From Ensifer sp. IC3342 (GTDB lineage: Bacteria > Pseudomonadota > Alphaproteobacteria > Rhizobiales > Rhizobiaceae): 64,000 nucleotides of DNA. The notes beneath the pieces are model-generated. The model saw nothing but the letters and a program-made list of their open reading frames with translations. It had not been told where the DNA came from and did no database searches. Position numbers and translations under genes: made by a program. This document shows, piece by piece, positions 7,648 through 14,544 of the stretch (positions within the stretch are counted from its first letter, which is position 1; each line of letters opens with the position of its first letter). The stretch is taken from NCBI RefSeq assembly GCF_020193655.1, contig NZ_JADYVE010000004.1, forward strand, positions 248,001-312,000. The letters are read 5' to 3'.

Positions 7648-7932
7648 CTATTCAAGAACCTGCACGACCGTGTGCGTCTTCGGGTTCACGATGACCCGCT
7701 TCTCATTGACGACCGCGTAGGCGAAGTCAGGCTGGTCCGGAATGGGATAGACTTCCACCACGTCAGGCACCGGCTGGCCGACGACAATCTCGCCCTCATA
7801 TTGAACCGATGGCGTATTCTGTTCGAGCACGTAGGTTCTGACTTCGCCGGGCAACACTATAGTGTCCTGGGCAATCGCTGAAGAAGCTACAGACATCAGC
7901 AGTGCCGCAATCATCATGGCAAATTTATTCAT
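7648..7932 (-). CDS. DUF1236 domain-containing secreted protein
   Basis: 94 aa with a clear signal peptide (residues 1-22, cleavage after SSAIA-Q) and a DUF1236 domain (PF06823), seen in EVYPIPDQPDFAYAVVN and RVIVNPKTHTVVQVLE at the C-terminus. These are small periplasmic proteins of unknown function in Rhizobiales. AAGGAG lies eight bases before ATG 7932, and an EcfG-type promoter precedes it. Confidence 0.83.
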   Translation of the reverse strand: MNKFAMMIAALLMSVASSAIAQDTIVLPGEVRTYVLEQNTPSVQYEGEIVVGQPVPDVVEVYPIPDQPDFAYAVVNEKRVIVNPKTHTVVQVLE

Positions 7933-7961
7933 TGATATACTCCTTCTTCGAGAAACCTCCC

Positions 7962-7986
7962 AACCAATGGTAACGCAATTGGTTCC
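7962..7986 (-). promoter_or_regulatory. EcfG-type stress promoter for DUF1236 gene
   Basis: Minus-strand GGAAC (7986-7982), 16 nt, GGTT (7965-7962); 29 nt before ATG 7932. Confidence 0.7.
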
Positions 7987-8146
7987 CGGCCCGCTCATGA
8001 GCCTGGTGTGATCTCTCTCTCCTTGAAGTGTCCGCCGCGGAGAGCGGCACACGCCTTCTCGATGCGACAAGCGGCTGTGACGCCTTGAACGGCCAAAATG
8101 AACGCAGAGCGATTGCAGACGAAAATACGTTTTGACGGACGGTGCG

Positions 8147-8180
8147 AAAAAAGAGGCCCTTCAACAAGAAGAACCTCTTT
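8147..8180 (-). terminator. Intrinsic terminator of the Gly/Ser-rich protein gene
   Basis: Seven-base stem AAAGAGG / CCTCTTT (8150-8156 with 8174-8180). On the minus strand it runs into six T. It lies 43 nt after the stop at 8224. Confidence 0.65.
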
Positions 8181-8223
8181 AGACCCCCCAGTCGGCGGTT
8201 ACATTAGGTCAGAATTGCAGTCC

Positions 8224-8580
8224 TCAATCGCCGCCACCCCCAGACGTGCCGCCACCGGTGCCGGTGCCCTCTGCACTGGTGCTGGCAGAGGTCTCCGCGC
8301 CACCGGCACCGGTGTCTGCACCTCCGCTGCCGGTATCGCCTGTTCCGCCATTGCCGTTACCTTCGGCACCACTGCCGGAACCTGCACCACCGGTACCCTC
8401 TGCGCCGCTCCCGCTGCTGCCGCCGCCGTCACTTCCAGTTCCTGGTATGAGAATGACACCGTTGTCTGCGTAGGCATTGCTTGACGAACCGCTATCGCCA
8501 CTCATCGGGATGAGCGGCATTGCAGTCGCGGACGCGAGCCCAAATAGCGACACAGCGATTACTCTGGGAAGTTTTTTCAT
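8224..8580 (-). CDS. Secreted Gly/Ser/Thr-rich low-complexity protein
   Basis: 118 aa. A signal peptide (MKKLPRVIAVSLFGLASATA, residues 1-20) is followed by a short linker and about 65 residues of almost only Gly, Ser, Thr, Ala, Glu and Asp, with imperfect repeats such as GTGGAGSGSGAEGNGN. The mature part should be disordered, exported and acidic. A near-perfect AAAGGAGGT lies seven bases before ATG 8580, and a terminator follows. No domain known to me; a surface or periplasmic matrix role is only a guess. Confidence 0.7.
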   Translation of the reverse strand: MKKLPRVIAVSLFGLASATAMPLIPMSGDSGSSSNAYADNGVILIPGTGSDGGGSSGSGAEGTGGAGSGSGAEGNGNGGTGDTGSGGADTGAGGAETSASTSAEGTGTGGGTSGGGGD

Positions 8581-8885
8581 TGCGTACCTCCTTTGGCGGG
8601 CAAACGCCTGCCTCAGGCCAACCTTCACGAAAGGAAAGTAGGCGTCTGGCCCCAACCATGTTCAAGGATCGCATCAGACCGAGGCATTTTAGAGATCTGC
8701 GATGCCATTTGCCGGATTTGCGGCAGCCGGGAGCTGCGCGCATGGTGTGGCCGGTGTCTCGCCTCGCAATCGCATTTCGCGTCTCTGACCAAGAATAATA
8801 TCATTGATGGAAGAGGAACCAAAAGGCCAGCCAGGCATTGTTCGACATTACCTATCTTCTGTTCGTGCAAAGGGCGGTATTCGAT
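8581..8885. other. 305-base intergenic stretch before the sigma factor gene
   Basis: Separates the divergent secreted-protein and sigma-factor genes. Apart from the weak EcfG-like site at 8815-8839 I see no gene or clear structure. Confidence 0.5.
8815..8839 (+). promoter_or_regulatory. Possible (weak) EcfG-type promoter of the sigma factor gene
   Basis: GGAAC at 8815-8819, 16 nt, then CATT. The final TT is in place (GGAAC-N18-TT) but the G of GTT is missing. If used, it would make the sigma gene part of its own stress regulon. Confidence 0.35.
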
Positions 8886-9410
8886 ATGCCTGCCAGTAGC
8901 ATTCATGCGCTTCACAGATCGCATCATCACATAGAAGAGCAGGTCGTCGACCTGATACCTGCTCTGCGGGCTTTTGCCCGGACATTTACATCAGTTCCCT
9001 TCGAGGCGGACGACCTCCTACAGGAAACTCTGTTTCGGGCGCTCAGGAGCATCGATCAATTTGAACCGGGTACCAGTCTCAAGTCCTGGTTATTCACGAT
9101 CATGCGAAACACGTACCGGACGCAATATAAGATCCGGACACGCGAGAGCCCTGGAAACACGAATTGCGCCGAGCTGCCAATTCCCATGGCACCTCCACAG
9201 GAATGGTCGGTTCTGAATGGCGAACTTCGCGATGCCTTGGCGTCACTGACCCCCGAGCATCGGGAGGTCCTCGTCCTCGTCGCTGGTTTCGGGATGAGTT
9301 ACAAGGAGGCGGCCGACATCTGTGATTGCGCGATCGGCACCATCAAGAGCCGCCTCAGCCGCGCCCGTGAAGAATTGATAGTCCAGATGCATGGAAATCC
9401 ATTGAACTAG
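8886..9410 (+). CDS. EcfG-family (general stress) ECF sigma factor paralog
   Basis: 174 aa. Region 2 (about residues 20-85) has the EcfG signature FEADDLLQETLFRAL then FEPGTSLKSWLFTIMRNTY. Region 4 (about 110-165) has LTPEHREVLVLVAGFGMSYKE and CAIGTIKSRLSRAREEL, the helix-turn-helix that reads GGAAC. This is the group that directs the general stress response in Alphaproteobacteria (RpoE2 in S. meliloti). ATG 8886 is chosen to fit family length. No phyR is visible nearby, but a NepR-like gene converges 17 bases downstream. The surrounding 20 kb is full of GGAAC promoters. Confidence 0.87.
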   Translation: MPASSIHALHRSHHHIEEQVVDLIPALRAFARTFTSVPFEADDLLQETLFRALRSIDQFEPGTSLKSWLFTIMRNTYRTQYKIRTRESPGNTNCAELPIPMAPPQEWSVLNGELRDALASLTPEHREVLVLVAGFGMSYKEAADICDCAIGTIKSRLSRAREELIVQMHGNPLN

Positions 9411-9427
9411 CCGCAGCGGGAAGAATC

Positions 9428-9586
9428 TCAGCGCCTGCGTGCATTCAGCGCTTCTTGCAGTTTCCGAGCCAGTTCCAGCAGCCGCTCCGGCACGGCTTCC
9501 CTCTGTATCTTGCCCATGAGCGAGGCGATCTGCTCATCGATGGCCTCATCTACGTCCGTCCGCACGCGTGCTTTGGTTTCGTCCAT
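9428..9586 (-). CDS. NepR-like anti-sigma factor (short)
   Basis: 52 aa (58 if the ATG at 9604 is used). ATG 9586 has GAAGGA at good spacing and is preferred. The core VDEAIDEQIASLMGKIQREA then VPERLLELARKLQEAL matches the two-helix NepR pattern, in which a short helix is followed by VPdRfldLlrqL. NepR binds EcfG and is released when PhyR is phosphorylated. The gene is convergent with the EcfG paralog (stops 17 bases apart), not in the usual nepR-ecfG operon order. Assignment rests on motif resemblance and position. Confidence 0.6.
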   Translation of the reverse strand: MDETKARVRTDVDEAIDEQIASLMGKIQREAVPERLLELARKLQEALNARRR

Positions 9587-9770
9587 CCGCTTATCCTTCG
9601 TCATGGCGAGGATCTCACGATAGCGTATTGTGCCGGGTTCTTCATGTAAATCGCCAGAACGGGACGAGGAAAAGTGCGGGGGCCCGGCGGGCGCCTCCCG
9701 TCGGAGGAGCCAGCAAACACTCGCTGATTAGGGGCCCAACAGTCGTGGCGGCCAGAGCGTGCCGAGGCAT

Positions 9771-9959
9771 CTACGACTTGGAAACGTGCTCCTTCTTGCC
9801 TTTCCGCTTTGTCGAGGCCATTTCCTCAAGCTCCTTTTCGGTCATGGATTTTTCCATGCTCTTCGAAGCTCCCTTGAGCTCGCTCTTTTTCATGTCTTTT
9901 CGCTTGGCGGCAAGCGCGGCACCTGCAGCCTTTTGCTGTGCTTTCGATTTTGCAGGCAT
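9771..9959 (-). CDS. DUF3008 family protein
   Basis: 62 aa, lysine-rich. The N-terminus MPAKSKAQQKAAGAALAAKR is diagnostic for DUF3008, followed by SELKGASKSMEKSMTEKEL and a basic C-terminus. Small soluble proteins of unknown function found in stress regulons. AAGGAGA lies seven bases before ATG 9959. Its EcfG-type promoter is 70 nt upstream. Confidence 0.85.
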   Translation of the reverse strand: MPAKSKAQQKAAGAALAAKRKDMKKSELKGASKSMEKSMTEKELEEMASTKRKGKKEHVSKS

Positions 9960-10027
9960 CTCTTTTCTCCTTCGGGCGACACACCTTCGCGCGACATATG
10001 GCGCCGCATCGATTCCGACACCCCCGG

Positions 10028-10052
10028 AACCGGCAACCGTCAATTATGTTCC
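10028..10052 (-). promoter_or_regulatory. EcfG-type stress promoter for DUF3008 gene
   Basis: Minus-strand GGAAC (10052-10048), 16 nt, GGTT (10031-10028). A mirror-image plus-strand match (GGAAC 10026-10030, N16, TGTT 10047-10050) overlaps it base for base, but no plus-strand gene follows. Confidence 0.65.
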
Positions 10053-10100
10053 GTGTGTGGAAAAGGTAGCGAACGCCGTCTGTGGAGAAGCGCTCGCCTA

Positions 10101-10754
10101 CTACTTGCCGGTCTGCCACGTGCGGGCCGTAACGGCCTTGGATTCCGGCGATCCGCGAAAGCGGAGAAAGATGGAAAGGACCACGAGGACTAAAGTGGAA
10201 AGAAATTCCGATTGCCAATTCTGGAAGCATTCGAACCAGAATTCAGAACTGAAAAGATGGGTCCAGACGTGCGAGACCGGTTCGCCGTGGGCAGCCGCAT
10301 TGAGGTTTGCCGCAGCCGCGCTCGCGCGCAGGTGCAGTACAAAGGACAGCACGAACAGCGCGACGAGGGCGATGCCAAGCGAATAGGAATAGAAAGTCCT
10401 GAGCGCACGGCCACGCCGAACTGGCCAGGGTGCTGCCGGATCACTTATTCTGCAAATTGGATCATCCGCTTTTGATCCATCCGGGTCCTTTGATTCTGCC
10501 GAGCCGCGCTGAAAGAGAAAGGCCGTGAGGCAAACGTAAGCGGACATCTGCAGAAATTCGCTTTCCCAATTCTCGAAGAGAGCCGAGAGGAAATGACCCG
10601 ACGCAATGTAAGAAATAACGGTTACCGCCGTGCCACCGTGTAATGCCACATCGTGGTTGAAGGTATACACGCCGCTGACCACCATACCGGCAATCGTTGC
10701 CGAGGTCAGGACGAACAGCGCGATCGTTAATCCGTTGTCACGCAGAAACGACAT
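10101..10754 (-). CDS. DUF6766 family membrane protein
   Basis: 217 aa inner-membrane protein with four predicted transmembrane helices, two in each half. The halves are similar: NWESEFLQMSAYVCLTAFLF then QRGSAESKDPD in the first, NWQSEFLSTLVLVVLSIFLR then FRGSPESKAV in the second, an internal duplication. This pattern is typical of the DUF6766 family. ATG 10754 has GGAG eight bases upstream. It follows the gene ending at 10796 by 41 nt and probably shares its transcript. Function unknown. Confidence 0.78.
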   Translation of the reverse strand: MSFLRDNGLTIALFVLTSATIAGMVVSGVYTFNHDVALHGGTAVTVISYIASGHFLSALFENWESEFLQMSAYVCLTAFLFQRGSAESKDPDGSKADDPICRISDPAAPWPVRRGRALRTFYSYSLGIALVALFVLSFVLHLRASAAAANLNAAAHGEPVSHVWTHLFSSEFWFECFQNWQSEFLSTLVLVVLSIFLRFRGSPESKAVTARTWQTGK

Positions 10755-10795
10755 TGGTCCACTCCGCTTCGGCCACCGTGATGATCTGGCGCCGA

Positions 10796-11311
10796 TCAGT
10801 CGGCAATGAGCCAGAATACGGATGCGAATATCAGGATGAAGAGCGCAACCGCCCCGAAGAAGCGGACCATCCCGGCATTGGTATTGTTTCCAAGGGCGCG
10901 GTTCCACGTTTCTCCGCCGGTGCCGTCGTCACCCTGTTTCGCGTCACTCTCCGCCATCTTCTGGCCAGCACCGGCTTCGGACGCGGGTACATATTTCACC
11001 GCGGCGCGAATGGTCTCCCCGTAGTCGCGGGGTCGCGGCTGCGGCGGGTCTGCTCGCGCGGCCTCCTCGCCGGTTGCGCTGGGCACCCAACCGGCCGCGT
11101 CTCCCGCATCGGCTACATGCGTGCGCGCCGGCGCCTTGTCTTCTTCCTCGGGCAGGTGAAGTTCCGCCTCCTTCCAGGACTCCTGCGGCTTTCCGGATGT
11201 CGATGATTGGTCCGCTCTCGACGATTGGGCTGCTCGACCGGCCTCAGGCGAACCTGGTTGCGTACGACGCGGATCCGAGCCGCTGTCGCTGCTGTGTTGC
11301 TTCGCTGGCAT
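10796..11311 (-). CDS. Hypothetical protein with C-terminal membrane anchor
   Basis: 171 aa. The first 140 residues are low-complexity, rich in Ser, Gln, Pro, Glu and Ala, and probably disordered. The last 22 residues form one transmembrane helix (GMVRFFGAVALFILIFASVF). This tail-anchor layout has no match I know. AAGGAG lies eight bases before ATG 11311. A GGAAC at 11360-11356 with a poor -10 (GCTT) may be its promoter. It precedes the DUF6766 gene in the same direction. Confidence 0.6.
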   Translation of the reverse strand: MPAKQHSSDSGSDPRRTQPGSPEAGRAAQSSRADQSSTSGKPQESWKEAELHLPEEEDKAPARTHVADAGDAAGWVPSATGEEAARADPPQPRPRDYGETIRAAVKYVPASEAGAGQKMAESDAKQGDDGTGGETWNRALGNNTNAGMVRFFGAVALFILIFASVFWLIAD

Positions 11312-11439
11312 CTCCGGACTCCTTCGTTGCGAGAAAAGCGCAAGACATGCCATTTGTTCCGCCTTGCGCACCGGCTACGGCCCGAAACGCGCGCCACGGA
11401 ATGACCGGCGGGATCGCATCCGTCGCAGATCACGATCGA

Positions 11440-11525
11440 CCTAAAGCATCGTGATCGATTCTATTGAGTTGAGACGCGGAAACGCGGGCGGAAAAACCGC
11501 CCGCACTTTTCCTCATCCCGCTCTA
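11440..11525. repeat. Intergenic hairpin element
   Basis: Contains the perfect stem GCGGGCGG-AAAAA-CCGCCCGC (11485-11505) flanked by aaagcatcgtgatcgattc and a tail reading tcctcatcccgctct, a sequence pair I know from dispersed rhizobial repeats. It directly follows the stop of the CBS gene (11523) on the minus strand and could also act as its terminator, although the following T-run is poor. Confidence 0.5.
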
Positions 11526-11963
11526 GCCGCTTCGTCCGACCTGGTTGTGGGATCCACCGGGAACCGTTACGCCTTTAAGGCCGGTGCCGGCAATCGCGGG
11601 CTGTTCGCGGGCTGCGTCGGCGAGCGATACGACGCCGACCAACCGCTTGTCGCGGTTGACCACGGGCAGGCGCCGCACCTGAACGTCGCCCATATTGCGC
11701 GCGACGTCATCCATTTCCTCATCTTCGAAGCAGTATTTGACATCAGTCGTCATGATGTCTCCTACTTTTGACTGAAGGTCGAGGCCGTCAGCGACACACC
11801 GGACTACGATATCCCGGTCCGTTATCATGCCGACCAGGCGGTCGTGGTCTCCCACCGGCAGGAAGCCGATGTCGTTTTCCGCCATTTGCCTTGCGACCTC
11901 AGTGATGGTGTCGTTCGGGCTGACGAGGTGAACGTCCCTGGTCATGATTTCCGATACATGCAT
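11523..11963 (-). CDS. CBS domain-containing protein
   Basis: 146 aa with two CBS motifs. MHVSEIMTRDVHLVSPNDTI and GMITDRDIVVRCVADG form the first (residues 1-62), VGDIMTTDVKYCFEDEEMDD and GVVSLADAA the second (67-125). It is a stand-alone adenine-nucleotide sensor of the same type as the 6461 gene, to which it is only moderately similar. AAGGAG precedes ATG 11963. Single gene; no EcfG site is visible ahead of it. Confidence 0.87.
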   Translation of the reverse strand: MHVSEIMTRDVHLVSPNDTITEVARQMAENDIGFLPVGDHDRLVGMITDRDIVVRCVADGLDLQSKVGDIMTTDVKYCFEDEEMDDVARNMGDVQVRRLPVVNRDKRLVGVVSLADAAREQPAIAGTGLKGVTVPGGSHNQVGRSG

Positions 11964-12035
11964 GATCTTGCTCCTTAGTTTTTGATACGAAACTGTGACC
12001 GACCGACCGGCATCCGCCAGCCGGTCTCACAAGTC

Positions 12036-12284
12036 TCATTGCCCTGCCGAGCCGGCCTTTCGGGATTTGCTCTCGGAGGGTGGTGACGTCGGCGTTGAAG
12101 TTGCGTGCGTCGTCCCTTCCGTTTCGAGATCCTCCTTCTCGCCGCTCCTCGACTGGTTTTCTTCCCTCTGCATCTCCCGCGATGCCTGCTCCCAGTGTCT
12201 GAGATCCTGACCTTCGGGGCGACCTTCCCGCTCCCAGATCGCATAGGCTCTGCGCCGGATAAGCTCTTCCCTGTCGTTATCCAT
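12036..12284 (-). CDS. DUF2934 domain-containing protein
   Basis: 82 aa. The N-terminal 40 residues carry the DUF2934 (PF11154) signature: IRRRAYAIWEREGRPEGQD then HWEQA. The rest is a charged, Ser/Thr-rich tail likely to be disordered. Function unknown, common in rhizobia. Its start is preceded by GAGGAAGAAGG. An exact EcfG promoter lies at 12329-12353, its -35 overlapping the last codons of the neighbouring gene. Confidence 0.85.
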   Translation of the reverse strand: MDNDREELIRRRAYAIWEREGRPEGQDLRHWEQASREMQREENQSRSGEKEDLETEGTTHATSTPTSPPSESKSRKAGSAGQ

Positions 12285-12328
12285 GTCCCTTCTTCCTCAC
12301 CGATGAACTCTGTCGATGGCAGAAATCA

Positions 12329-12353
12329 AACGGCGCGACCGCTCAATTGTTCC
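12329..12353 (-). promoter_or_regulatory. EcfG-type stress promoter for DUF2934 gene
   Basis: Minus-strand GGAAC (12353-12349), 16 nt, CGTT (12332-12329): exact consensus. The -35 is inside the 3' end of the proline-rich gene. Confidence 0.8.
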
Positions 12354-12531
12354 ACCGGTTGAAGCGCGGTTGGAAGTGTCTGGGAGGCTCCGGATTTTCG
12401 TCCGGATTGGGGACCGGCACTTCGTCGGGAAGGCGCTCGGGATCCGGCTCCTCGATCGGTGGCTCGGGATCCCAAGGCGGCGGTGGCTTGGGTGTCGGTG
12501 GTTTTGGCTCTGGTTCGCGCGGGTTCGGCAT
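12343..12531 (-). CDS. Small proline-rich protein
   Basis: 62 aa, about one third proline, with repeated Pro-Glu/Asp-Pro units (PKPPTPKPPPPWDPEPPIEE). Similar short Pro/Glu-rich proteins occur in rhizobia without known role. ATG 12531 has AGGAG and GGAGAG upstream. A much longer antisense-looking frame reaches to 13374, but only this part has codon-level sense, since the rest overlaps the BON gene. Its 3' end overlaps the EcfG promoter of the next gene. Confidence 0.55.
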   Translation of the reverse strand: MPNPREPEPKPPTPKPPPPWDPEPPIEEPDPERLPDEVPVPNPDENPEPPRHFQPRFNRWNN

Positions 12532-12669
12532 TTTTCTCTCCACTCCTGAATGCAACATGGTCCCGAGTGCGTGGTGCGTTGCGCGTTCCCGGGTTCCATT
12601 TGAAATCCCGCTCGCCCATGAATGTTCCAGGCGTAGTGCGTGCCGCAGGCGGACAGGCCTTCGTCCGCC

Positions 12670-12694
12670 GGAACCGATCCGCTGCTGAGCGGTT
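12670..12694 (+). promoter_or_regulatory. EcfG-type stress promoter for BON-domain gene
   Basis: GGAAC at 12670-12674, 16 nt, GGTT at 12691-12694; 41 nt before ATG 12736. Confidence 0.7.
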
Positions 12695-12735
12695 GGAGTG
12701 GCATTGACGCAAGAATGGAATGCAAGGAGGAGCCA

Positions 12736-13428
12736 ATGGCGAGAAAAAGGGAATCTGACCGGTCCCGTGAAGATTTTAGCCGGTTCCGCGAAAGCGAGCG
12801 GGATCGCTATGGCGCACCCTATGACTACGAACGGGAAAGGCAGCGTGCACGTGAACGCTTCGGCGAGGCTCCGCGAGGCGCTGACTACGAAAATTCCATG
12901 TATTTCCCGGACCCCGAAACGCGCTACGCGGGCCGCTATCGCAGTATGGAAGAAGACTATGATCGGTGGAATCGCGAAAGGGCCCTCGGCGACTACTACG
13001 GCTCCGGCTACGGTTATCGCGGGCGACGCCCGTACCGTACCGACGAGGCGCCGTGGGAAGGCAGGCGGCAACGCGGCTTTATCGATCGCGCGAGCGACGA
13101 AGTCGCCTCCTGGTTCGGCGACGAGGAGGCGGAGCGGCGACGCGAGATGGATCAGCATCGCGGCAAGGGCCCGAAGGGATATACCCGCCCTGACACCCGT
13201 ATCCAGGAGGACGTGAGCGACCGGCTCCGCGACGATGGCGCGCTTGACGCCTCCAACATTGAGGTCTCCGTCTTGAATGGAGAGGTGCAACTCAGCGGTT
13301 TCGTCGACTCGAAGTGGGCCAAACGCCGCGCTGAAGATTGCGCCGACGACGTCTCGGGCGTCACGCACGTGCAAAACAATATTCGGGTGCAGCCGTCGGC
13401 AGGGACGTCGACAGGGACAATAACTTAG
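12736..13428 (+). CDS. BON domain-containing protein
   Basis: 231 aa. The first 150 residues are unusually rich in Arg, Tyr, Glu and Asp (for example DYYGSGYGYRGRRPYR), and the middle contains SWFGDEEAERR. The C-terminal 75 residues form a BON domain (RIQEDVSDRLRDDGALDASN, then VLNGEVQLSGFVDS), a module that binds phospholipid and is found in OsmY-like osmotic stress proteins. No signal peptide is present, so it is probably cytoplasmic. AAGGAGG precedes ATG 12736. The SWFGDEEA plus BON arrangement is widespread in rhizobial stress proteins. Confidence 0.85.
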   Translation: MARKRESDRSREDFSRFRESERDRYGAPYDYERERQRARERFGEAPRGADYENSMYFPDPETRYAGRYRSMEEDYDRWNRERALGDYYGSGYGYRGRRPYRTDEAPWEGRRQRGFIDRASDEVASWFGDEEAERRREMDQHRGKGPKGYTRPDTRIQEDVSDRLRDDGALDASNIEVSVLNGEVQLSGFVDSKWAKRRAEDCADDVSGVTHVQNNIRVQPSAGTSTGTIT

Positions 13429-13494
13429 GCGACCGGCAGACTGATTACGACCAAAGGGCTCTGCGGAGGTCCAGTTTACCGCAGAACTCGCCGT

Positions 13495-14544
13495 TCAGTC
13501 TTCGGAGAGCTTCCGACGCCTCATTCGTTCGGCGCGCACCAGAAAACTAAGCATGCGCGCCTCTTCGGCGCGCAATTCTTTGTTCGCGCGGCCCCGCGCG
13601 TCGAGCGTTCTGGCGGTAACGGAGGTATCGCGTGCGAGCGCAATGATCTCTGGATGGATGTAGCTCGTGCGCGCGATCGCCGGGGTGTTGTGCAGAACAG
13701 ATGCGGCTGCCTCGCTCATCTTCTTCACGGTCGGCCGCTCTCCCGTCCCGACGGCCGCGCGCGCAACCGTAAAGGCCGCAACACTCCCCGCCCAGGTCCG
13801 AAATGTTTTTGCGGAAATCGGCACTCCCGATATCTCTGCGAGGTAGCGATTGAGACGCCCCGAATCGATCGGCCGCACAGTGTCGGTGTCGTCCTTCCAG
13901 ACAAAAAGCTGCCGGCCCGGCAAGTCTGCAATCTCTTCAAGCAGCCGCTGCAATCTCGGATGGCGCAGTCTGCGCCTCACGCGCTTGCCGCCTTTGCTAA
14001 TGAAGCTCAGTTGGATGCAGCCATCCGAAAGCTTAAGGTGGCGCTTTAGCAAGGTTGTGGCGCCGTAGCTCGCATTGGCCTCGACATAGGCCGGGCTACC
14101 GACACGCAGGTGAGCTTCATCAAGGAGCGCCACCAGCGCCGCGAGAACCGTGCGGACGTCCTCGGGAGGGCCCTGCATATCGCGCCGTATCGTGCGGCGG
14201 ATCCTCGGCAGCACCTTTCCGAACGTCGGAAGCTGCCCGAACTTGTCGCCGCTTCGCAGCGCCTGCCATTCCTTGTGATAGCGATATTGCTTTCGGCCGC
14301 GCGCGTCGTAGCCCGTCGCCTGGAGGTGGCCGCTCGCATTCAGGCAGATCCAAACGTTCTCGTAGGCGGGCGGCAGGCCGAGCGACGATATGCGCGCCTT
14401 CACCGCGGGATCGGAAAGTGCCGAACCGTCCGGCAGACGATAAACGAAGCCTCGGCCTTGGCGTTGGCGCCTGATTCCCGGCTCGGTGTCGCTCACGTAG
14501 ACGAGCCCATTTTCCTCGAGCGCGAGCTCACCGTTTCTAGCCAT
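13495..14544 (-). CDS. DNA topoisomerase IB (poxvirus-like)
   Basis: 349 aa type IB topoisomerase, which relaxes supercoils through a 3'-phosphotyrosyl intermediate. The N-terminal domain contains GRGFVYRLPDGS and GRKQYRYHKEWQ, the typical DNA-clamp segments. The catalytic domain has KRVRRRLRHPRL, TFRTWAGS and the nucleophile Tyr in ARTSYIHPEII near residue 305. ATG 14544 lies within the last codons of glgX (stop at 14537), an 8-base overlap, so it is coupled to glgX and read from the same stress promoter. Bacterial IB enzymes are often stress-regulated accessory enzymes. Confidence 0.9.
   Translation of the reverse strand: MARNGELALEENGLVYVSDTEPGIRRQRQGRGFVYRLPDGSALSDPAVKARISSLGLPPAYENVWICLNASGHLQATGYDARGRKQYRYHKEWQALRSGDKFGQLPTFGKVLPRIRRTIRRDMQGPPEDVRTVLAALVALLDEAHLRVGSPAYVEANASYGATTLLKRHLKLSDGCIQLSFISKGGKRVRRRLRHPRLQRLLEEIADLPGRQLFVWKDDTDTVRPIDSGRLNRYLAEISGVPISAKTFRTWAGSVAAFTVARAAVGTGERPTVKKMSEAAASVLHNTPAIARTSYIHPEIIALARDTSVTARTLDARGRANKELRAEEARMLSFLVRAERMRRRKLSED

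Noticed and set aside
11336..11360. GGAAC-N16-GCTT before the tail-anchored protein gene
   Set aside because: The -10 lacks GTT; kept only as a possibility in the gene entry.
12532..13374. Extension of the proline-rich gene upstream to 13374
   Set aside because: It would be antisense to the BON-domain gene; the ribosome site before ATG 12531 marks the real start.
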